A stretch of 64,000 nt of DNA from assembly GCA_030765045.1 (NCBI GenBank), contig CM060964.1, forward strand, positions 314,330,628-314,394,627, given 5' to 3'. The stretch is from Tenodera sinensis. Taxonomy: Eukaryota; Arthropoda; Insecta; Mantodea; Mantidae. Within the stretch, counting starts at the first letter, position 1. Each line of letters starts with the position of its first letter. Of this stretch, positions 54,895 to 64,000 are shown piece by piece. A program made the translations under genes and the position numbers. Under the pieces are notes generated by a model, which was given only the letters and a program-made list of their open reading frames with translations, was not told the origin of the DNA and did not search any database.

Positions 54895-56300
54895 TCAAAT
54901 TATGAATCAACAGGCAAGGGTACATCTCCACTTTCACAAAAAATCATATTAGTTTCCTTGCAAACTCCTTTTCTGTGACACATCACAGACACTTTCGAAA
55001 TGGGAGCAACTATTTTGCTGTGGATGATATCTTTTTGGGAAAGTATTTTCCTTCTAACCTGAGGGTGCAGGAGTTGTGGATTTCTTAAACCCAACACGAA
55101 GAGGCCTCTGAATATGTGCGTGTCTTATGCTCAGAATTTGATAATAAGTTCATTCTCATTCTTGCCTTCCAATATTTTGTTTTGTTGTTTGAGCAATTTG
55201 GAACCCTTCTTGGCCAACATGTCTGCTTGATCATTTCCAGAAATTCCAGTGAGATGGGATCCATTGGAAAACAATATGTTTATTTAAATTTTGGAGATGT
55301 TTAATCATTCTATGAATTTCCTTTATTTTACCCATTTTAGGGTAGTCAGTTGAATAGCCGCTTGAGAATCTGATAAGACTATGTGAAAAACTTATTTGTC
55401 CAGGTGAACAGATTTTATAAGGATGTATAAATTGCATCAATTTCTCCATCAAAACTTGTTAAGTAAGTTTCAACATGCTTATACAAAAGAAAAACAATTT
55501 ATAGGTAGCTCCTGATCCTGCTCGATCTTTTTTATTGTAAAGATGTGAGTCCATTCATCAGCTGAGTATCTTACATTTATGGTTTCAAGGGCATGTTTTA
55601 GCTTCTATAGATGAATTTTCTTTCTTTTTAAAATCTGAAATTAAATCAAGGTAATATTCTAATTCAATGATGTTCACTGAGTTGTTAAGAGGCAAGAGAA
55701 GTTCTATTTCAGATGGTTAATCTAGTTTATTTCTTAGTTGTTGAACTTTCTGTATGAAGCCTGATTGAGTTTTCAAGTTGAAGGTAGATGTGTGTTGTTT
55801 TATCCACTTATTATTCTCTGGAAGTCCTAAAAGTTTTTCATATGTTAAAAGTGCTTGCATTTCTAAATCTGTCATTATGGGTCTATTACATGTAAATGCT
55901 TGTAAGGTAATTATAGGACTAGTTTTAATAGCACCAGTAATTAATCTAACAGCTTGATTTTGTGTGCGCTCAAGTTGAAGGTGATGTTATCAGTACGTCT
56001 CCACAATATTTAAGAATTGGCTTTATGTATGTATTATATGTAGCATTTAATGTAGATCTTGAATAACCCCATTTAGTTCCTGCAAGTCTTTTTAATATCT
56101 CAAAACGATTGGTTGCTTTGTCTTTTATTTTTTCAATGTGTTTCTTCCAGGTTAACCCCTCGTCAAACAGTACTCTAAGATATTCAGCATTTTCTGTTCT
56201 GGTTAATTTTGTATTTTCATAACTTAAGGTAATATTGGGTTGTTTCTTTTTAGGGAAAAGAGCTGAAAGTTACTTTTCTCTGAATGTTATAGTGCTCAAT
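54895..56300 (-). pseudogene. I/Jockey-type LINE fragment
   Basis: From 56270 down: LSYENTKLTRTENAEYLRV with FDEGLTWKKHIEKIKDKATN, then RFEILKRLAGTKWGYSRSTL and a degraded thumb. Further 3' are traces of RNase H (FDGEIDAIY, HIVFQWIPSHWN near 55270). Order matches the LINE at 4197-8318. It is much older, with many stops. The 5' side is cut by the TIR element at 56301. Confidence 0.75.
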
Positions 56301-56701
56301 CGAGGAGTAATTTTTCAAAACTTGATAGATGCAAAATTTTACAAAATTGAGTTATATATAGTATAGGCATAATTTTCACCTTCTGCATCGTTCTGTGAAA
56401 TCAGATTTTGCAAAATTCAATTCTTATCCTGTGTATAAGGTAGGGAATATTAGCAGTTTTTTCAAAACTCAATAGATGCACTTGCTCAGTTAAAAGCAAA
56501 GGTCAATAGATGCAATTTTATGATATGATCCAGAGTGTAGCAACCTGAATTCTATGAAATGCATGTTAGCATTGATGGTCATCTCACTATTGCAATTCTT
56601 GGAATTCTCAATCATTTCTGCAAGCTTTGTACACTACTGCATCGTTGGCAATAACTGCGAACCCAGGTTGTGCACTTGGATTTCACATTAATTTCTGCAA
56701 G

Positions 56702-56962
56702 TTTTTTTTTTTTTGTTCCATTTATATCCCACCTTTAACTGCACAGGTCATATCGTCGGCCTTGCCTATTGGCAATGGTGTAACTCGTTTAGCAGTGGGT
56801 TTTTCGGTCTTTGGGATTTTTATATGTTGAATTCATACACACATTCACACTTTCATTCATACTTCCAGACTCAGGAAAGATGAGGAATAATCTTGGCTGG
56901 AGAAAAATTCCTACCCCCTGCCGGGAATCAAACCTGGGACCCCTTGCACAGCAGACAGGTGA
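56702..56962 (-). mobile_element. SINE (family C)
   Basis: A 261-bp insertion between copies of ttctgcaag (56693-56701 and 56963-56971). On the minus strand it carries a B-box (aggtttgattcccggca) near the start and a body including tttctccagccaagattatt, and ends in A15 (T run at 56702). The body differs from SINE family A, so it is a separate family. The A-box is lost by 5' truncation. Confidence 0.85.
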
Positions 56963-57084
56963 TTCTGCAAGCTTTGTTATACTTATATGACATTTTTATT
57001 CAAAGTTGAGACACTCCACTGTACTATGCACAATGGACATGAGCTCAAATTGTGAAACTGTACCTGTTGTAGAATGCTAGGGAG

Positions 57085-57890
57085 GTAGGAAATGCAAAAA
57101 CAAGGAAAGGAAATCAAAATGCAAGTCAAGGAAAGCTCATACTCCAGCAATTACATGTTCACATGGTCTCAAGAGCACTCCACGAAATCCTAAAAGTAAA
57201 GAGCATAAGCACTGTGATGCAGCTGAATTGACTTATAATGATATAAGTGGATTTCACCAACACCTTTCCATGCTCAACAAAATAGATCAAGATAAATTCC
57301 TTATGAAATATATGAGTATTACATCTCCTAATCGCAGAGTGGTGAATAAAGAGGCTGCAAATAGAAAGCAGACTGTTAGCATTAAATACGGTGTGAGAAC
57401 TAATGATGGCAGAGTATTGTCAGTATGCGCTACAGGCTTCCAAGGAATCACAGGGGTGTCAAAAGATAGATTATCTCTCCTGGCTAGAAAATTTCACTTA
57501 TCTGGGAATGAGCCAAAGGAAACCAGAGGAGGTAACAGAGCAGGAATATTACAGAAGGGCATTACTGCTGCTATATAGTGACTTTAAGAAGTACAGATGT
57601 AGAGAAAACCACTATGGAAGACAAAATCAAGGAGGATATTGACCTCCAGAACTTAATATCAGAAAAATGTGGACCAACTTTCACAACGAAAGATGATTAA
57701 ACAACCTACCAGTGTGCTCATTGTCAAAATATAAAAACATATTTTACAACTTCTTCAATCTTTCATTCCGTACACCACACACTGACACATGCTCAACCTG
57801 CAAACTGGGACTGATGAAGATTAAGACAGAGGCAGATGTGGAAAAGAAAAACGAACTAAGAGCCACGTACAGACTGTACAAGCACTAATA
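57085..57890 (+). pseudogene. Remnant of an uncharacterised arthropod DDE-type protein
   Basis: A frame gives NDISGFHQHLSMLNKIDQDK, SITSPNRRVVNKEAA, SIKYGVRTNDGRVLSVCATG with FQGITGVSKDRLSLLARKFH, then NEPKETRGGNRAG. After shifts come YQCAHCQNIKTYFTT and DTCSTCKLGLMKIKTEADVE with KNELRATYRLYKH. The order (Cys-containing block, RGG, then a CxxC-like helix) is that of a group of uncharacterised arthropod proteins with a DDE fold. The catalytic residues are not all present. No name is assigned. Confidence 0.5.
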
Positions 57891-58360
57891 AAGGTTAAAG
57901 CTTATTCATATTGTTTGAAATTTCTTTGTGGTATTCAATATGTTTGTTATATAAATAAAACAAAATATATTGTTATTGTGAATGTAGCAGTACTTAGTTT
58001 CTAAGTTTATGCCTAATAAAACAATCCTTATCTTATAATCCTTATAAACATTAATATGCTGGTTGTATAGTACAATATGTATTATAAAAAGGTGAAAATG
58101 AATAAAAAATAATAAATACATAAATAAAAAGCAACAAAAACAATAAATGACAAAAATAACAAAACTCTATGTGTTAATTTCTCACTTATGCAGAAAAGTT
58201 AGTCAGCATCTATCGGTTTTTGAAAAAACTCTGCATTTTCAAACCCCAAATATGATAGTTGCTGTGCTAACCAATTAATATTGTCAATAAATAGAAAAAA
58301 AAACATTTTTCTCAGAAACGCATTTTGTGCATCTATCGAGTTTTGAACAAATGCTCCTCA
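57891..58360. other. 3' part of the TIR element, non-coding
   Basis: AT-rich sequence up to the inverted end, with the subterminal tctatcggtttttgaaaaaa block near 58210. No gene. Confidence 0.45.
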
Positions 58361-58569
58361 ATTAGGCTGTGAGCTATTGATATGCAGAAGTCCAGGTAGG
58401 TCATTGTCTTGTATGGGTTTAGGGCTCTCCACATTACCAAACAATTGTATATGGTTATATCCAGCTGGTGCAAAAAATGTTTGGTGCAAAAAACCGTTGA
58501 TTTTTCAGATTTCTGACTTTTTAGACTAAAAGAACACTTGCATAAAGTGCAAACAGACTGAAAAATCAG

Positions 58570-58760
58570 CCACAGCAGCATATTTTTGGAACAACCACCA
58601 TGCCATTTGGGAAGTCAACCTTCTCAGGACAAGATACCTAGCTGAGCTCTCAGTTTGGGAAAACATCCACATCACAAAAAACAAGGACTGAATTATAAAT
58701 TTCCATTTCCCCCAATGGACCAGCTTAGCAAGTTCATATTACCACCACCAGAAATCTCCA
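58570..58760 (+). pseudogene. Penelope-like C-terminal fragment
   Basis: One frame reads FWNNHHAIWEVNLLRTRYLA followed by ELSVWENIHITKNKD, a stop, and INFHFPPMDQLSKFIL. SVWENIHITKN corresponds to the Glu-bearing end of the GIY-YIG domain seen at 9740-9780. It is a different subfamily from the copy at 8319. Confidence 0.6.
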
Positions 58761-58914
58761 CCATTAATAGTATAGCACACAACACCACAACTACATCAAT
58801 AAGTCGTTTGAAAGCTAAAGTTGGGAACAAAGGTTCCCAAAACATGTCCTAATTTTCAAACGTGAGGTATATTGTAAACATAACTGACCTTCAATTAACT
58901 TATATATTTCTTAA

Positions 58915-61900
58915 GTACCTGGGCAACTGAGCTTCACTCAGCATTTTTCACCTCTGTTTTTGTGAAATCTTATTTTTTGTGGGAGAAGATACTTATTTAG
59001 ACAAACCTGAAAGGCAAAACGTTAACTAAATAAAACTACTTGTCGCAATTGTTAAGAGTAATGTCCGAGATACAAGAGATAGAAATACATAAAAATATTG
59101 CATTAACACCATCATTTCAGCTGTAAAACGTGTACTGCTGAAAGCAGGCCTCCCCCATAGATATCCACCCAGTTTGAGGTTTTCGTCGAGCATTTGTTCC
59201 ATTATGGAGTTCAGTTCTTTGCTGCTGTGATTGACTTAACCCCGGCCAATCGCTCGTTAGTATTCTTCGATAGACCTGTCTTCATATTGGAATTCCCGTC
59301 TTCATATTTTCCGTTTCGGAGTTTACATTTTCAATTTGCCTTCCATTTTTGTTCCCATATTTTCTATTCCGTAGTTTACATTTTTCCAATCCGGTTTTCA
59401 TATTTGTTTCCTCTGCCGCATTCCGGAATTTATTTCATTTCCCATTATGTCCATCTTGGCTAACATTTGTTTCATCAACTGTTCCATATCGTGCTTTTCG
59501 TCGCACTCCGGACACCAATTGTGATTACTTTACTTTTTTAACTATTTCTTTATTTTTTATTAAAACACCGGAGTGACACTAAGCAAAAGCAATGTTGAAT
59601 AACAAATACTACAGAAAGAAAAGCTGGTTGATAAAGCCATGTGAATGTACTACGCAGTTATGTTTCAAATATATAGAAAAGTGTATGAATTGTTCGTAAT
59701 TGTTCGTCGAAGAGGGAGTAGTGAAAGAAATGTGATTGTGTTTTACTAAAGAAAAATGAGTAGAAAAACCGTGTGCATGTTATACGTTGCACTTATATTT
59801 AAAGTGTATGGAAAAATGTATGGATTGTTTGCAGAAGAAGGAGTAGTATGTTAGGTAAAAGAAAAGGGAGTAGAGAAAACCATGTTAACGTAATACATTG
59901 CGTGGTAAAATGGATTGCATAAAAACCTTCGCCATGAAAAAAATGTCACTTTTCATGGCGATCGGTCAACCTGTTTTGGATTTTAATCACTCTTCAACAT
60001 AAGACATGTATAGGCCTTGGTATGTATGAAGTTGATAAACCATAGGGAATAACATGTGAATTGTTACGTAAAACAAAAGTGAGTAGAGAAAGTAGTATGA
60101 ATGTAATACGTTGTATTTGTTTCAAACATATAGCAAATTGTATGAATTATATGTTGAAGGGCGAATAGCGAAAGAAGACTGATTGTGTCTTGTACAGGAA
60201 GAATTAGTAGATGAAATGGTGTGAATGTAATACGCTGCATTTATATTTCAATCCTAGAATATTATATGAATTGTAAGTTGAAGGACAAACAGAGAATACA
60301 TGAATGTGCTACGTAAAAGAAAAGCGAGTAGAAAACCATTTGAAAGTAATATATTGTGTAGTAAAATTGTTACCATAAAAACTCTCCATGAAAAAAATGC
60401 ATATACGTGCCAAATTTCGCGGTGATCGGTTAAGCGGTTTTCGAGATTAACAGTTAGATATATACAAACATTCAGGTTATATAGATGATATGAATTGTTT
60501 GTAGAAGAGTGAGTGGAGAAAGACATGTGAAGGTGTTACCTAAAAGTGAGTAGAGTAAACACTGTGAATGTCACATACAGCATTTCTATATCAAATATGC
60601 ACAAAATTGTATGACTTATTTCTAGAAGAATAAGTAGAGAAACAGTTATGAGTATGTTACCCAAAAGCAAGTAGAGAAAACAGTATGAATGTAATGCGTA
60701 GTATTTCTATTTCAAACATGCACGAAATTGTATGACTTATTTGTAGAAGAGTGAGTAGAGAAACATGTGAATGTGTTACCTAAGAGTGAGTAGAGAAAAC
60801 AGCATGAATATAATGTGTAGCATTTCTATTTCAAACATACAGAAAATTGCATGATTTCTTTATAGAAAAGTATAGAAAGAGATGTGAACGTGATACCTAA
60901 TAGTGAAAGGAGAAAACAGTGTGAATTTAATAGCACTTCTATTTAAAATATACAGAACATGGCATGACTAATTTTAAAAGGGGGGATAAAAGTGTTTTAT
61001 TGGTGCAAAATCACGTTTATTATGGAAAATCGTTTATAGAACGGTGAGTAGAGAATGATTTGTAAATGTGATACCTAAAAGTAAGTACAAAAACCACTGT
61101 GAATGTAATATGCAGCATCTCTATTTCAAAAATACAGAAAATTGCATGACTTATTTCTAGAAGAGTGAGTAGAGAAAGAGGTGTGGATGTATCACCTAAT
61201 AGTGAGAGGAGAAAACAGTGTGAATGTAATAGCACTTCTGTTTCAAACATACCGAACAGGGTTTGACTTATTTTAAAAGTGGGGATAAAAGTGTTTTTCG
61301 GTGCAAAATCACGCTTTTTATGGAAAATTGTTTACAGAAGAGTGAGTAGAGAAAGAGATGTGAATGTACCACCTAAAAGTGAGTAGAGAAACCGCTGTGA
61401 AAGTAATATGCAACATCTCTATTTGAAACATACAGAAAATTGCATGACTTATTTGTAGAAGAGTGAGTAAAGAAAGATAAGTGAATGTGTTACCTAATAG
61501 TGAGAGGAGAAAACAGTGTGAATGTAATAGCACTCCTGTTTCAAACATACAGAACATGGTATGAATTATTTTAAAAGTGGGGATAAAAGTGTTTTTTGGT
61601 ACAAAATCATGTTTTTTATGGAAAATTATTTATAGAAGGGTGAGTAGAGAAGGAGACGTAAATGTGCTACTTAAAAGTAACTACAGAAACCACTGTGAAT
61701 GTAATATGCAGCATCTCTATTTCAAACATACAGAAAATTGCATCACTTATTTCTAGAAGAGTGAGTAGAGAAAGAGGTGTGGATGTATCACCTAATAGTG
61801 AGAGGAGAAAACAGTGTGAATGTAATAGTACTTCTGTTTCAAACATACCGAACATGGTTTGACTTATTTTAAAAGTGGGGATAAAAGTGTTTTTCGGTGC

Positions 61901-62766
61901 AAAATCACGCTTTTTATGGAAAATTGTTCATAGAAGACTGAGTAGAGAAAGAAATGTGAATGTGTTACCTAAAAGTGAGTAGAGAAACCGCTGTGAATGT
62001 AATATGCAACATCTCTATTTTAAACATACAGAAAATTGCACGACTTATTTGTAGAAGAATGAGTAGAGAAAGATGTGAATGTATCACCTAATAGTGAGAG
62101 GAGAAAACAGTGTGAATGCAATAGCACTTCTGTTTCAAACATATAGAACATGGTATGACTTATTTTAAAAGTGGGGATAAAAGCGTTTTTCGGTGCAAAA
62201 TCACACTTTTTATGGAAAATTGTTTGCAGAAGAGTGAGTAGAGAAAGAGATATGAATGTGTTACCTAAAAGTGAGAGGAGAAAACAGTGTGAATGTAATA
62301 GCACTTCTGTTTCAAACATACAGAACATGGTATGACTTATTTTAAAAGTGGGGATAAAATGTTTTTGGTGCAAAATTATGTTTTTTATGGAAAATTGTTT
62401 ATAGAAGACTGAGTGGAGAAAGAGATGTGAATGTGTTACCCAAAAGTGAGTAGAGAAAACTCTGAATGTAATATGCATGTATACAAAAATTTAACCAAAT
62501 TTTTAGAGCCATTTCTGAAATACGGGGAATATATATATATATATATATATATACAAGAATTGCACTGTAGAAGCGGGAATAAAAAAATGTTATTTTTATG
62601 TAAAATCGCATTTTTTGGGAATTAACCTATATAAGCAAAACTCTATCTGAATACAAAATTTGATCAAAATCGTTAGAGCCGTTTCCAAGTTGCACAGAAT
62701 AAATATATGTGTGTGTGTATATATATATATATATATACAAGAATTGCTCGTTTAAATATATAAGAT
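58915..62766 (-). mobile_element. Helentron/Helitron-like non-autonomous element, copy B
   Basis: Inverted counterpart of 21289-25078. On the minus strand it starts tcttatatatttaaacgagc at 62766 and ends gctgagtgaagctcagttgc followed by ccaggtac at 58915. It holds the same tandem array (about 60480-62470), the same coding-like fragment (about 59170-59530), and an internal Helitron-type start near 60490 (aaccgcttaaccgatcaccg). Two (TA)n runs (62529-62552, 62719-62738) are longer than in copy A. Ends are clear; the detailed class is inferred. Confidence 0.65.
60480..62470 (-). repeat. Internal tandem array of copy B
   Basis: The same alternating short and long units as in copy A, read on the minus strand (attcacatctctttctctac and the gattttgcaccgaaaaacac block). 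Unit number differs slightly from copy A, as expected for an unstable array. Confidence 0.8.
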
Positions 62767-63119
62767 TTACAATCTGAAGTGGAGATTTCCAACTGGTGTC
62801 TCAAACCAATCCCATTTATGTCATTATATTTCCAATTGTAAGCTGAGTCAGCTTACATGAATTATTATGCACATCTACTATACATTAAAACTTAAAACAC
62901 TATAATCTTCACAGATGTTAAAGGCAAATGGAGGTGGGCCATACTGCAGACTCCAGCGAATCCTAAGCTTGTCCCTCCTCCCAGTGCTGCCAAATGTGGT
63001 ACACGCATCTCACGCATTCTTATGTACAGAACCTCTTCCAGTACACGCACTATGCTAGGCAAGAGCGCTCCACTGGAGCATTCACCAGCATTCACATGCC
63101 TTTAACCTTTGTGAGTGGT
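62767..63119. other. Intron sequence, nothing identified
   Basis: No repeat or coding signal recognised; the frame at 62892-63095 has no motif. Confidence 0.4.
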
Positions 63120-63460
63120 ATAGCAAGCATATGCATACTTTGAAAGGTAGAACTGAAACTTAAAAATTCAATGTCACAGCTGGGGTTTGAACCACAGATC
63201 CTCCGCTTACTAGGTGGGTGCTCTAACCATTAAGCTACTGTGACAACCTACCAGAATGACATTGAATTCTCAAACCAGTTCATAATTTTCCCGGTAAACC
63301 ACAAAGGCATCTCACATCAGAGACAATTACTCCAATGGTGACTTACTATTGCAAGTACTTTATGTCCTGGGACTAAATAACCTTCAAACATTGCCCACAC
63401 ATGGCTTGTGTGTTTAAAAACACCAACAGTAAGTTTGTTGGCATAAATAATAATACATAT
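63120..63460 (-). repeat. tRNA-headed fold-back repeat, fairly complete copy
   Basis: Reads ttcaatgtcacagctggggt (inverted B-box side), a tRNA-like head remnant (ctctaaccattaagctactg), the 200-bp body seen at 29265-29380, and the terminal segment ccaacagtaagtttgttggc. It gives the usual order of the family without the duplication seen at 28838-29488. Confidence 0.75.
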
Positions 63461-63500
63461 TAAATAAGGAAAATTGAAGTATTAACAGTGAAGCAACAAG

Positions 63501-63697
63501 ATTCTAAAGTAAGAACAAATTAGAAACTAAAAACTTCACTTATTTTAGTAATGTTGCACGTTCTTTTTGCACAAACTGACCCAGGGTTTCAAGTTGTCTC
63601 CTACTCATTCTCAAAGCTATAAAATTGCAAACAGAACGTGCAACATTACTAAGATAAGAGAAGTTTTTAGTTTCTAATTTGTTCTTACTTTAGAATA
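63501..63697. repeat. Hairpin MITE next to a host splice donor
   Basis: 197 bp with inverted arms of about 60 bp (attctaaagtaagaacaaat with its inverse at the right end, and tagtaatgttgcacgttct in both arms). The loop contains gacccagggtttcaagttg. Half copies are at 9931-10047 and 43663-43778. Its right edge is 15 bp from the donor of the exon 63713-63841. The target duplication is unclear. Confidence 0.85.
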
Positions 63698-63712
63698 ATA
63701 TATATACTTACT

Positions 63713-63841
63713 GGAGGTAAATGCTTTCTCTAGCGCAAGGGAATCTGCCATGCTGAATGGCTGCCATATCACCTTACTTTCTACTTCCTTCTTATAAAAC
63801 CAATGATGATATACTTGTCTGTACATATGCGTAGGTTGTCC
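63713..63841 (-). CDS. DDHD2-like phospholipase A1 exon (first half of WWE domain)
   Basis: Encodes GQPTHMYRQVYHHWFYKKEV, then KVIWQPFSMADSLALEKA and a few residues to the donor GTAAGT near 63712. HHWFY and IWQPFSxxDSxxLExA are the first Trp-containing strand and helix of the WWE domain, matching DDHD2 and SEC23IP. The acceptor is tttgattttcag above 63841. The downstream exon needs one base from this exon to complete a Thr codon; the exact base count at the 3' edge (near 63720) should be rechecked by one base. The gene's 5' exons lie beyond 64000. Confidence 0.85.
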
Positions 63842-64000
63842 CTGAAAATCAAACAGAGATTACAATTTAGAAATTATGGTATCTCTAAGGCAAAATGGAC
63901 TTTTAAGCTTAACAAACTAAGGTTGCATTAAATATTTTTGAAGTTATTCCTTATTCATTTATTTTGAGTGTGCATCGAAAGTTTTGTTCCTTCTTTAATT

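Larger units (their letters stand above)
56301..58360 (+). mobile_element. TIR element of an unclassified DDE family
   Basis: Inverted ends: cgaggagtaatttttcaaaa at the left and tgaggagcatttgttcaaaa on the right strand, both followed by a ctYgatagatgca block. Variants of aaactcaatagatgca recur inside near 56466 and 56510, and near 58209 on the other strand, as subterminal repeats. The flanks AT on both sides might be a 2-bp duplication, which is uncertain. It contains a transposase-like remnant and a SINE. Confidence 0.65.

Overview
The window is eukaryotic and looks like a repeat-dense arthropod intron landscape. The evidence is one spliced host gene with GT-AG introns of about 9 to 18 kb, AT-rich sequence, and many transposon families typical of arthropods (P element with a THAP finger, piggyBac-like, hAT, Tc1/mariner-like, pogo-like, Penelope-like, I/Jockey-type LINEs, Helitrons, several tRNA-derived SINEs). 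The species cannot be named from the sequence. No bacterial, viral or CRISPR feature was found.

Host gene: five minus-strand exons spread over about 61 kb (63713-63841, 45480-45811, 26784-26934, 12068-12312, 2614-2826) join in frame into part of a DDHD2/SEC23IP-like intracellular phospholipase A1. In transcription order they hold a WWE domain, a linker, the start of the lipase fold and the GHSLG nucleophile elbow. Exons before the WWE domain and the later SAM/DDHD part lie outside the window. All other coding potential seen is transposon-derived and sits in the four introns.

Layout by coordinate: 1-2.6 kb holds a hammerhead-like RNA motif and a deleted piggyBac-like element next to the GHSLG exon. 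3.4-9.9 kb is a Penelope-like element split by a 4.1 kb minus-strand LINE with a 10-bp target duplication. 9.9-11.4 kb has a MITE half, an LTR-element remnant and a SINE. 12.8-15.5 kb is a complete Tc1/mariner-superfamily element with an intact transposase (82 residues between the second D and the E). 16-20 kb has a minisatellite and a pogo-like pseudogene. 21.3-25.1 kb is a Helentron-like element with an internal tandem array; its inverted partner is at 58.9-62.8 kb. 27.7-29.5 kb has a small Helitron and a large fold-back carrying tRNA-like heads. 30.4-36.4 kb is LINE debris with a Tc1/mariner element and a SINE inserted.

36.95-44.54 kb is a three-level nest: an unclassified TIR element contains a hAT element (8-bp duplication), which contains a young LTR retrotransposon (4-bp duplication). 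That LTR element has an intact gag, has lost nearly all of pol, and has almost identical LTRs. 46.5-50.1 kb holds LINE, Tc1/mariner and SINE copies; 50.25-53.8 kb a P element with a palindromic MITE inside; 53.9-58.8 kb degraded DDE and LINE pieces plus a TIR element of an unclassified DDE family. A hairpin MITE (63501-63697) ends about 15 bp from the splice donor of the first WWE exon.

No new cellular system was found. The points of most interest are the gag-only LTR element, the intact DD82E element, the tRNA-headed fold-back, the paired inverted Helentron-like copies, and the repeats lying very close to splice sites. Alignments were made by eye, so element edges without target duplications are approximate.
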